From Carcinoscorpius rotundicauda (Eukaryota > Arthropoda > Merostomata > Xiphosura > Limulidae), in NCBI GenBank assembly GCA_011833715.1, contig CM022391.1:4278001-4342000 (forward strand): 64,000 nt of DNA. Direction: 5' to 3'. Positions 21,450-34,000 of this stretch are shown here, piece after piece. The position numbers and the translations under genes are program-made. Below the pieces are notes generated by a model. That model was not told the DNA's origin. It made no database searches and worked only from the letters and a program-made list of their open reading frames with translations. Position 1 is the stretch's first letter. Each line of letters starts with the position of its first letter.

Positions 21450-24400
21450 ACATCCTTCTTGCTTTTACTGCCTTTGTATCTATATACATAAATATATATA
21501 TACATATATATAATTTTTTTAATAGTAATTTTACATGTCACTGTATAAAGGTTCAATGAATTGTGTAAGTGAATTGCATTAGATTCACTCTCTTAGCAGT
21601 ACTTTTCTAATTGTAGCTTTGATTCTAGGTAAAGCTGTTAAATGAAGTTGTAGGGTTAAGTAACATTTAATAGAGTAAGAACAAGATGCCTGTCACTACT
21701 GTTATTGTCAAGTAAATCTTAAGCCTTTCGATATGCAAAGCTCTACAGTTGTTTCTTTATTTCTAAGAATAAATTTGTTTTTGTTTGTTTGTCAAACCTT
21801 CCTTTGTCACTGGTTTCTTAGTTTTAAATATAAATTAATGAATGATTGTTCTTAGAAGGGCGAGTAAAATAATGTAGAAATAACATAGGAGTAACTCTTC
21901 ATGTATTTGTAAAACCTTTTTATTCTCCTTAAGTGCAAGGACTAGAACAATAAAAGGATGATTCTTACCACTTTTCTTTTCATAACATTTACCATTGATA
22001 TGAAAGATTGTTTTACAGTGTATGTTTAAACCACATGTACTACCAGTAGTACAAGTTTTGAACATACTCTGAACAAGTTCTGTTTGAGGTTAATAAAATC
22101 AGAACTTTCTAAAGTATATGTATATATATATACATCTTGGTGTGTACCTATTACATTTACACCCGAAAAATGATGTTAAATCTTATTCAAAGAGAAATGT
22201 AGGATAGGTCTTAAACAGTTTGGTTTAGAATTATTTATTTAGTTTAAAAACAAAAGGACTCCACAGTAGATTAATACAGATTCTTTTGAAATGGGTGTAA
22301 GATTGTGGTTTACATTTTAGATGAAATAAGTATCTTAAATGTAACAAAATTTGGAGTGTGCTTGTTTGATTTCAAAACTCTCTCAAACTTAAGAAGGTAG
22401 ACAAAGCCAGTAAGTTTTAATATATTTTGGTCTAATATTCAAGGCAACAACCTTCACATATGGAAAACTGGAACATGTTTATTCTCAGTATAATTATTCA
22501 TTCTTTCAACGATTTTGCTAGCTTTGCCTTTTATATTTTCTATTTATTTATTTATTTGTCAGTGAGGGAAGAGGAAGATATCTTCAGCTTTCCACAATGG
22601 TATATAAAGACTTAATTTCCTACCCTGTTCAAACACACAACACCCACGTTGATGTTTCGATGATTTGATAAATGTTAGTTTCTTAAACCTTAATGTTTTT
22701 AATGGTTCTTACCTAATTTCAGGTGCACACCTAGATCAAGGAATACCAAAGTAGCTTCTGTCATCTTACTTGTATCTTAAGTTGAATACAAGTGGGAAAA
22801 CTTTTGAAGGGTTTTTCTTATGTTTTATTGCAAAAATAAGTTTACATTTTTTCCTGTTGATATGCAATCAATAAAATATTAGTGAAAATTAAGTGTAGTA
22901 TTTTATTTTGAAATATAGTTTTGGTTGCAGGAAAATGTGCATCACACTTAAGTTTAGTAAATTAGTTTTAAATACACGAACCATTTTGTTTCGAGATGCA
23001 ACTTGTCGGCTGTTTAATCTTGTTTCTTAAAGGATAGTAGCATATTCAGTGTAAGCACGAGAGCAACAGAAAAGTTTATCTCACACAAGACCTAAAGTAG
23101 TTAGCTTTCATGAGTAATATAAAATCTTAGCACAAATTGAAACAGAACGTAGGAGTAAGAAATTCATCTTATATAAATGTGTACATGTACTATGGATTTA
23201 TTTGTACATTAGAACTTGAATACTGGTAGGGATGCTTATACTTTACAATTGACAGGGTGAAACTGTTAGACGAAATACAAGTCTATGGTATATCACCTAG
23301 ATATGGATTAGAAATAAATGATCTACCACCTGAGCTAGTCTTAAATAATAGACCCTGTGGTACTCTTCACATGGAATACTGGAATTAGTGGATTTGTGGT
23401 GGGTAAAGTTTAAGCCACACCAAACCGAAGAGTACAGTGGATCCAATGTACTAACATGGAGAATTTCAGTTACCATACAAATAAATTCTTTGGCACGGTT
23501 TACCATCAAGATAGAAGCACTTACACCACTAAAATGAATTTAAAGAGTAAATACTTCATACCATCTTGAAGCTTTTTGCTCAATACCAGAGACTGTTGGG
23601 AGATGGGAGACAGGCGAGTGGTTGTACCAGTAGAAATACCAGAAAACTTCTATTACTTAATCTACTGCAATCCATGGTTTAAAAATAAGACAAATACAGA
23701 ACCTTTGTTGACAATAGACTATTTAACTTCAAGAAGTTTTGCAAGAAGCTACAACAGGAGTAAATGCAGTTACCTAAACTTAGATGGAAGGCAGTCAACA
23801 CCCCATGCTGCCACTTCTTGTGGGACTTGTTCTTACCATTAAAAGGCAAGCATGTTTGAGTTTGGAACAAAAAAATGGAGATCCCCACCAACCCTCTACT
23901 TACTATGTAACCTTAAAGATGCAGGAAGTATTTCATAGTACATTTCCCTCTGTCTTGCATATTGATGAATTAAGACTATCCCTTTGTTTCACAACATACA
24001 CTAATCGAATACAATGAAAAATAACGAAAAACCACCTTTCTTGAACTGTAGTATCAGTGTGATGGAAATTTGTTACTTTTCACCATTAAAAATTATACTT
24101 TAGGAGTTTAACTTAAATTATAACTTCAATGGTAGGTTTAACAGGTTCATGTGCATCTCTTACTGTGAGCTTCCATCCTAACTAGTTTGGAATAAATTGA
24201 AGAGTAGGATGTGTAATTTAATTATAAAATCCTTAAAGGTGTAGTAACTTGGATTCTCATGTAACGAATTATAGGAACATTTAGTTCATTAATTTGAAAA
24301 TATTTTAAAGTGAATAGATGTGAGGAACATCTTTTATTTAACTGAAACCTTGAACATTATATATATAAAAAAAATTGGTTTAGCTTAACCACTTTTAGGA

Positions 24401-24970
24401 CAATTCATGCATTTTATTGAATCTGAGAAAATTTGGATGTAACAAATAACGGTAATGTTGTACTCTTACTGAACACACACAAGCCTGAACTTCCTCAAAC
24501 AGGTTTTTGTGAACCAGTCCCCACGTGATATAATTAAAGCCTTATTTCCAAATAGTTCGAAGGTAACAAAATTTGTTTCACTTCAAAATTTATCATTGGG
24601 TTTTTCATTTGATACCGTTTAGAAAGGGTTTTTCCAGACAGTTATTGTAATTAAAAATTGAGCTTTTGTACACTAGTTAAGCTTGAAAGAGTTGGCATAG
24701 AATTTAAGTTTCATATCTAGTACTTCTGTGGTTATAAACAAATTAATACCATAAAAGTCAAAATGCATTTATGCAGGACTTTCCACCATGAAAACAAGAC
24801 ATCAAAATTCTTAAAACAGATAAAGTATTTAATCTTGCTTTCTCCTTCTGATATCCTTTACCAATACATTGGTATTGCTGTAAGACCCATTAATTTTTTT
24901 CTGTAGTAGAAAGAAAAGTTACCCTTATCAAATATTAAAAATGCTATTTGAGTTCTGAATAAATTATTTA
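21450..24970. other. Tropomyosin 3' UTR and tail-to-tail intergenic region
   Basis: AT-rich non-coding DNA between two convergent genes. Short TA and ATTT repeats occur near 22120 and 22540. Open segments around 23297-24017 on both strands have no recognised family match. The 3' end of the metaxin transcript must lie in the right part. Confidence 0.6.
21768..21773 (+). terminator. Candidate poly(A) signal of the exon 9b transcript
   Basis: AATAAA about 320 bases after the stop, followed by a T/GT-rich stretch (TTTGTTTTTGTTTGTTTG) fitting a downstream element. Other AATAAA hexamers near 22092 and 22870 could give longer 3' UTRs. Confidence 0.5.
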
Positions 24971-25033
24971 TCATTGTTGGAACTCCAGTGGTTGGTCTAA
25001 TATTTCGTCTTCATCATCATCGAGCACTTCAAC
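24971..25033 (-). CDS. Metaxin exon 9 (C-terminal tail)
   Basis: VEVLDDDEDEILDQPLEFQQ then TGA. A short acidic tail after the membrane segment, like the Glu/Asp-rich end of vertebrate metaxin-1. Acceptor TTTTAACAG. Confidence 0.9.
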   Translation of the reverse strand, partial: VEVLDDDEDEILDQPLEFQQ

Positions 25034-28000
25034 CTGTTAAAACATGATTTAATTAATTCAAGAATTAAAACTAACACAACATTCAAACTGAAACCTGTCT
25101 TTAATGTGAACATCTTTGTAATAACAGAATATATAATGTAACTTATTTTATTCACATCATGAGTTGGTGTATAAACGGGCAGACCATATTAAAGTCCAAA
25201 TTTTCAGTTTTGGTTTTGTAAATTAAAATTTTTTTGAAGTTTGTGCAAAGCTACTTGAGGGCTATTTGCACCAGCTGTCCCTAATTTGGCAGTGTAAGAC
25301 TAAGAGGACAGTTACCACTGCCGACTTCTGGGCTAATCTTTTACCAGCAAATAATAGGTTTGACTGACATTATAATGTCCACATGGCTGAGAGGTTGAGC
25401 ATGTTTGGTGTGATAGGAATTCAAACACCTTAATCCACCTGGCTATGCTGAGCCTTCAAAGAATAACAAAGGAAAGTTTCACATCACTTTGTTTTAATGT
25501 AAATGTTGAAATTCTAGTGCAAAGTACCAGATTCTGACAATAGCTTATATTGATTTATATTTAATATAAATCTTGCACATCGTTCACTAAATGTAGAATA
25601 AAAAAAAACATGAATAATTCCTTATTGTATCTTTAAAATTACTGGAAAGGAACCAAGCCTACACTGGATAATTTTCATCTCTAAATATATTTTCCCACTT
25701 TTTGAAATATAGAAAAATACAATACTTTTAGTTCAAAGCAACCTCTGCTCAAGTAAAAAGCTGGAAAAGTATAGTTGTGGATATGAGGTACAAAAAAACA
25801 AACTGCAAAGCACAATTAACCAGGATGTGTATAATACAGGAAAAAAGTTGACATTTATCATGTCAACCTTGATTATACCTAAAGTGATGCCCTTCCATTA
25901 GAGTTTCAGTCCTTATAAGGATTTTAGTATCAATTTATTTTAAACTGAACTTTTCCCAGGTATAAAAACGCTCGATATTAAACTTTAATGTCTAAACAGC
26001 CAGGGCCGAGACGTCAAGGTTCATTCATAGTAAGCTCTTGTTTCTTATATCAATATTACTTATAGGTAAATATCAGCATTACTCATAAAATGGTGAATTT
26101 AAAGCAAAACATGAATAGATCGATGCAACTACATGGGAAAAGTTGGGAGACAGCTTGAATAGTTAATGAAAAAAAACAATATTACAGATTAACATTTCAA
26201 ACATGTAATGATAACATTGTTGAAAAAACATGGCACTTGTAATATAGTTTCTTTACCTATCTATTGAAGTTCAACTATTTTAAACTGTGGGTTCTTTACA
26301 CAAGTTAATGTCCATGTAACTTTTGTGGTATCTGCAAGTATTAATATCAACATACACAATGTTTTCCTTCCAGCAAAATAATTATACATTAGACAGTACC
26401 TGAACTAAACCACTGGCAAATGCATAACCAATCATTGCTACTGTGGCAAAGAGCCCAGCAAACAACCAGCTCTGCCACTTGTGTGGAAAATCCAAATCTT
26501 CTTGAGAAGTGTTTATTTCTTGCTTGTTTCTTTGGGCTTCCATTTCTATATAATAAAATGCAAAAGCTTACATATGTATTGTATTAAAAGCCTTTACAAA
26601 ATCACTAAATGATCAACAAATTAGCATCCAGCTAATTATGCAGCTTGCCAAGCAAATGACTTTATTTAAATTTAAGATTAATTATACAATTTTCATACCT
26701 GACAGAAATTGTTTTTAATGTTATCACTAAATTAATTTATGTTAAATCCAGTAAGTTACACATCTTAACTGATAAAAATCAAATGATTTTCTTTATTATT
26801 TAAATTCTTTAACTATCTTCCACTTATCATTCTTTGTCACCTACCTTCTGCACTCGGGGGAAAATATTTTTGTAAAATGCGTTTCACAAAATGAGTCAAG
26901 TTCCCACATGCCTTCAGATGATTTTGAAGAGTTGCATTTGGAAATGGTGTTTGTAACAATATGGCAAGAAATCCAAAAATTAGAGCATCTAAAGATGTTG
27001 GGCTAGAAGAAAGTATATTTAGAACTTTTTAATGCTTTAAACAAATATTAAAAGTGAATTGTAAGATTATTTAAAACAAAAGTTCTAAACAACTGAGCTT
27101 AATCTAACTTTATCTAACTACTGAATTGTTTTGTAATAACTTCTAAAAACAGTGACTGAGAACAACTTAACACTGAGGAAAGCTTGAAGCAATTTACTAC
27201 CTTTTAAGTTTATTTTTTATATTTCAATTTCTTTTGAGGAAAAATGTTCTGCATTTTCATTATGTGTGCACTTCTAAAGTTACCAGATTTATAAAAGAAT
27301 AAATCATTGGAATTAATAAGAATTCATACAAAGTATGTAATAAAAATAACATGCAAATAAAAAGTTAACTGATTTTCTCTTTAATTTTTCAGCTATGTGT
27401 CCTCCTTTATTTGAAAATCGTAACTAAAATGTTACACATCAAGCCAATGTCACAAATACAATAATTGTCTCCATAAATACCTTAGGACCAATAAATTATG
27501 TTACAAGTAATTATTTTGTGCTTAAAGCTGTTCATGGTGCTCTTTTAAATCAAATTTTCTAATCATCTTCGATTGTCTTTCAAGCCACAAATCTTCTTTG
27601 AGACTTAAAAGATCTTAAACCTAAATTACTGGATTGGCCTGGATTTCATTAAAAATTATGAGTATTTTAGAGTTGATTTCAAAATTTAATTAAACTACTT
27701 AATTATCGATATATATTAATAAACTTGGCATCACAATACAGATTAAAATTGAAATTCTTATATTATCTGAGTTTTAATTATTTTATTTAAAGAAATACCA
27801 AAATAAATTTCTGAACTTTACATCGGAGTTTTGTGATGTTGTGGCACTTCTATTTTGCAGATTTCCCCCCACCTTATAACAGCATAACAATTAGAAACAC
27901 AGTTATTGACAAGCCAGAATACAAATTTTTATTTTCTTGTTCTACTCAGATACTAATATATTTATTCAATTCATATGATGCACCCCTCTCTTATCCTATT

Positions 28001-31000
28001 TTTAAAGAAACATTTACAACTATTTCTGACATTGCTACTGGACCTGTTTACAACCAATGAAAAAAAGCATATTCTAAAGATAGATAAACCAAACATGGTC
28101 TTTAGCACTTAAAGCTCACAGTTCTTAAGAATACTGACATGTTTAGACTAAAATTGTTGCTTTAAGCAACAGTATAATTTTGTAACAATTAAGTAGTTTT
28201 AGGACATTCTGTTAAATATAGTTTTAAATAAATAGGTTAGTTAAACAATACATCCAGGTGCAAAAAGCCTCAGGTAAGTGATGAACTATATTTTAAAATG
28301 TAATTTTCAGTTATTGATATTATGGTTTAGCAAGTTGGTTGGTTGATTGATTTAGTGTTTTATGGCACAAAGCAGCAAGTCTATCTCTGACAAATGTCTG
28401 GTAAAAATGTAAAAGTAAATTCATGAAAGTTAAAAATAAATAAATAGCATAAAACCAATGTTTACTTTTAGTCTACAATATCAAAAGAAAACTATAGTGA
28501 TTCAAGATGTAAAGGACTTTCTGTAGCATAACAAACAGGTAAGTACAAAAACTACTGTCAGTCACCTGAAATTGGCCTTTCTAGTTCTGGTTTTGAGTTA
28601 CTTAGTGTTACAGTCACTTTCTAATTTCAAATTGAACTAGATGAATTGTGATATTTAAAAGGGAGCCACATTAAAAAGGTGTAAAATATATATTAAAAAC
28701 TTAAATGGCATTAAAAAGATTAATGGCCTTTAAAAACACTACCAAGATGGACAGTGTCACCAATAACACTGTCTAACATTATGGACAAACCTTGGGACAG
28801 AACGTGTTGAAAATAGTGCTCTTGTCGTGAATCATAACGATAACAAGAAAGTAAAATGTGGCTTATTGTAATCTGAGTGTTACACAAACTACACACTGGT
28901 GCATCAGTTACAGATAAAAGAAAACGATGAGTTAAAAAACTGTGACCAATGTGTTGTCTAGTTAGAACAACTTCCTCTTTCTTTACAGGAACAAGATGGC
29001 CAAAGTCCAATATAGGGTTTTATTTGGAAAAGCTTGTTTTCATGTTGCTCACTCCGAGTCGACCGCCAGCTGGCATGGAGCAGAGCCTTGAATACAGGAC
29101 CATAGTCCATGTATGGAATGGGCACAGTGGTGACAGTGCCAGAGCTGCCATGTCTGCAAGCTCATTCCCACAAATACCAACATGGCCCGGTATCCAGAAA
29201 AACTGGATAGGAGTAGATGTTAATGAGAAATGGTGCAGTCAGTTTTGAATATCAGTAAGAACAGGGTGTGAACCAACTCAAAGTGATTCCAGGGCCAATA
29301 GAGAACTAAGCGAGTCAGTATAAAAAGTGCAGTTGAAGTACTGCTTAGCTTTAATGTGATCCAGGGCAAGAGAAATAGTGTATAGTTCAGCAGTGAACAC
29401 AGAAGATGTAGAGGGGATTCTGCATGCAACCATCAAACTGCAACAAAACATGGCAAAGCCCACAGTCACCTGATTTGGAACCATCTGTACAAATTGGAAT
29501 GGAAAGATTGTTCAAAAGATGTTCAGTAAATAAAAGATGGTACTTCCAATCAGGAGAATCTGCTTTTCTCAGGTGACTTAAAGAAAGGCCACATTTGGGG
29601 ACTGTAATAAGTCATGGTGGGATGGCTGACAAGTGGATACTGCAGTGTTATCCAAGGACAGACCCAATTCATCCAATTGCACCTGGACGTGAAGGCCAAA
29701 AGGAGCAATGATAGATCATGTTATGAAAAAGTATAGCCCACCAAGAAAGGAAAACACAACCCCAGGTGGGATGCTTCAGTAAGGAACGAAGTTTTGAAGC
29801 ATATAGTAAAAACAGTTGCAAATGGCAGAGGTGCAAAGAAGGTTCATAAGACTATGTATAAGCTCTGAACTGGCAAAGTGCAGAAAGCCCTAGTGTAGAG
29901 CTGAAGTCCTTAATGACAAATAGGGTCTAGCATCTTTAAGGCTGATAGTCTGGCAGAGCCAAAGACCAGTGATCCATAGTCAAGTTTTTTATGTGCAAAA
30001 ACGGCTTGTTTGGGTTGAGAAAATATTTTACGTAGAAGGTCGAAACGTTGTTCTCAACAAGTGTGTTTCTCGACATCACTGATAGTCAAGTTTCGATTAA
30101 ACAAGAACACAATATATCTTTATAACAAAATGTCGAACTGCTCCCCAAGTGGTGGTAGAGAGGACATGGAGGATGTTCAGTGCTCTTGTACATTTGACCC
30201 GTAGCTGCTTGATGTGTGGTATAAAGATTAGCTTATGGTCAAAGATAAGCCCCAAGAACTTTGGATGAGTTTGTAACAGCTGTTAATGCATAGCTAGAGA
30301 GCTCCAAAACGTTATAGGAGGTAGGGATGTTGCCTCTTTTTTATGTTACTAGTCTATATTCTTTGGTGCATTATTTAATTAAATGAAAAACTTGATACAT
30401 TACTACCATTAATATAAAAAAGTAGGCTTAAATAACCTCGACAATCAACAGCAAGGAAAAATTAAAGACTGTAAGTACTTTATTTTGTGTTTATTCTTTT
30501 AATATAAAAGTAACTAAAATGTAAAAATAGGTATGTTTATAGTTTGGTTAAGATTAGGTAAAATAAATAATAATTATATAATAAAAATGTTTCAAAAGGC
30601 AATATTTGTGTAATTCGATAACACGAATAGCACAACTTGTGTCATGACACAAACAGTAGTCAAACACACCTAAAAGGACAATCAAAATTGTGGCAAAACA
30701 AAATTTAATTATAAATACTGCATGTCAAAGAAACTTATGAAGTATCTTATGTACACTATATTAATAAGGAACCTTTTACAGCAAGAGTTGCTCAAACAAT
30801 TGTGGCAACTTATATTGAATCACCTGTTACATTTAAGGACAGTTCAGGGATTGTTTGCATTGCATTAAGTGAATATGGTTTGGTACCAACCTCATGTATG
30901 ATGAAGTAATTGGTCAAGTAAGGTGAAGGAGGCATTTCTAACTCTTCAAACAAAGCCTGGATTAAACAATCAGCAAACACCTATTTAATTTATGTATTAA

Positions 31001-34000
31001 ACTTTAGATATCTCTTGGAAAGCTGCAAACTTGTGATGTAGCTTGATAATCTGCTTACCCTAAAGCTCTTACTTGGTGGTGTAATGTTTTGCCACACCAG
31101 CTAGACACAGTTCACATAACAAAAAAGTGAACTGAAAGCAGCTGTAATAAGGTCAAGGCACTCAAGTTATTAGGCTAAATAACTGCACCTAACGTATAAT
31201 ATCTATTGATTCTAAAAGAGTAGGTTTTTGTTTTACATTTTCCAAGTACTATGCATTAATAATGTCATTAGTATTAAGGCATGGAAAATATTCAAACTAA
31301 ACCTTTATGAAAATAACTTTTGATATTCATTTAGGAAGTTCAAGAGATTACACAATTGAACTAAAAAACTAAGAAAAAAGTATTTTTAAAATGAATAATC
31401 ATCTCTCTCTCCTACTCAGAATGACTCAAAGAATTTGAAAATTTTAAAACAAGTTTTTAGTAATAAAACCCATTATAAAGCCTGACATTACATACAATCT
31501 ATTTATAACGTGTGCTATAAGCAGTGAAACTCAAGAAGTAATTTGTGATGATGAGAAACCCACTTGAAGTAAAATTGGGTCTCAAGACAACCAACATATA
31601 TATTAAAACCTTTATTAAAATAAAGTAGAGAAGAATGTTTCAACCTTCTTAAGTCATCACCAGGTTAACAGAGTTTTTGAATGTCACATCTCAGGAAGAA
31701 GCATATAAAAACTGGTATGGGATTGTAGAGGGCATTGCAGTAGATGTTTAGTTATTAATTACAATAAAGTTGTTCCTTTATATTGGTTTGAGTTGTATAA
31801 GTAGGGCTTTCCATACTTAGTATCTGGATTTTTCTATGGTTATGTTGTGTATTTGATTTTCATGCTCAAAATCGTGTGAAGGTGTTTTTTGGTGTTCTTT
31901 GAATCTGGTTTCCATTTTTCTGCTTGTTTCTCTAACATAGAAGTTGTGACAGTTATCACATTGTATTCTATAAATAATGTTGGTGTTGTGTTTGTCAGTG
32001 TAGTTCTTACATACTATGGATTTTTGTTTGGTACCTGGTTTTTAAATAAATTTGTTGTTTACTGGTATGTTGTGCTTTGTGACAAGTTTTTTCCAAATGT
32101 TTTTTTTTTTTTGCTGTTATTGAGGATATGGTGTAAAGTTTTGTATTTTGTTCTTTCTTGGGATTTATTATCGTTTGTAATTCTAACTACTAAAAGCCAC
32201 GATAAACTCAAAATATAAAGAATTAAATGACTTGCAGAAACAAAAGTTAATTTAGACCATCAACTTGCCTGCTGCATTCAACCAGACATTTACGGACTCG
32301 TACAACACGAGTCAAATCAATAGTAAGAACAACAAGATGTCAACAACACGAACCATCAACCAACCTTGAAAACAACAGATCTGACCAACAATTAAGTAAA
32401 CAGATAAATTTACTCAACTTTACAGTAACACCTAGGAATATTCTATCTGTCGAAATGAAAGCCTGTCTGGAAAACCTAGCCAGAAGAATAGTGATACACA
32501 CATCAAAACACTGAAAAACAACAAGCAGAAAGAAAACTTCAACAACGATTCCATCAACAATCTAACTTTCCAGGTAGAACTGAAAACATCCATTTCTCTG
32601 AAACATATCAAAATAGTATCTTAAACAACTTTTTCAAGAGTTTAGATGAAAAACCATAAACATAATTTCACAGAAAAGAAAATTTCAAAACAAATTCACA
32701 CAGAAAGATATTAATTCTATAAATAACCTAAAACAAGAGATCAAAACTCTTAAAGCAAATGAAGGCAATGCTATATTTATAATGAACACAAATGAATGTA
32801 TTTAAAGAATGAATAATATCAGATACAAATTTAAACCAATACATATGAATCCAACAAAAACACATGAAAACTAACTAAACAAAATACTACTACAGTAGTC
32901 CCCCTCACATACGACCGACCTATCAGCCACAGAAAAAAAGTCGTATCTGCGGGGGGTCGTTATTGAGGGGAATCTTCAAAAATTGCTCTGACTTGGACCA
33001 ATGCATCTGATTGGCTAATATGAATCACGTGACTATTAATTGCGCAATCTTTTACAGTTTTCATTCAGATACAAATCTGCTGGTGTATTTTATTGTTTAT
33101 AGCAAGTAAACTAGTTCTTTTGTTCAATTCGCGCACACAAGAATAAGAAAGAAACAACAAAGAACAGTTTATTGAATAACCATGAAACAGCAGTAACTGT
33201 GAATTAGATGAAAGCCTGATCATGGTCCGGTTTTATGAGCGATGAAATGTAGTGTTGTCACACCAATTCGGCAATCGATAATGACTGCTGATGCAAAAAG
33301 TCTTTATAGAGGGGTCGATACCGGGTTTTTTTTTACTAAATAACAGTCGTAAGTCGCATCTACGGGGTGTCGTTGTTGAGGGGTCACATTCAATGCCAAG
33401 TCGGTGCGTGCACAGAAAAAAAGTCGTATGTGCGGGGAAGTCGTTCTAGAGGGGTGTCGTATGTAAGGGGGACTACTGTACATATGAAAACAATTTCTGA
33501 AAACCTTCATTCTCACCTATGCAGGACTGACTCATGCACACTACAACTATACAACATCAAACCCCAAACCTCACAAACCCGATTGTCCACTATGACCTTT
33601 TTTTTTTTTTTTTTTTTTTAAAGATTCTTTGACTTTAAATTATTCTTGACCAATAAACCTTGAAGCCTTAATGGCCAATTCTGAAAAAATCTCCCTCTTG
33701 ACAGAAGTCACAACTACTGAAGCAAAATAGCTTTAGAACTTTTATCCAAGACCACAACCCATTGGTACACACCCCCAGCAACCAGTCAGCAACCATTATA
33801 GAATTTAATACCAAAACTAGCCATGTTCAATGACCAACACTACCTACAGATAAACGGTTTAAGTATGGGAATCCTGTGTCACCAGTTCTAGTCAACATTT
33901 TTATGACACAAAATGGATCTCAAGCAATCAATTCAGCCTTACACCCACCACTATACTGGTAAAAGTATGTTGATGATACAATTGCTAGATTCACATCTAC

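Noticed and set aside
28949..29248. 99-codon + strand open frame
   Set aside because: Antisense to the RNase H and Cys/His end of the LINE, which is clearly coded on the - strand.
31889..32218. Open frame of 109 codons on the + strand, hydrophobic, membrane-like
   Set aside because: It is the antisense of a PLE GIY-YIG region; the same antisense frame appears opposite the PLE at 57.1 kb.
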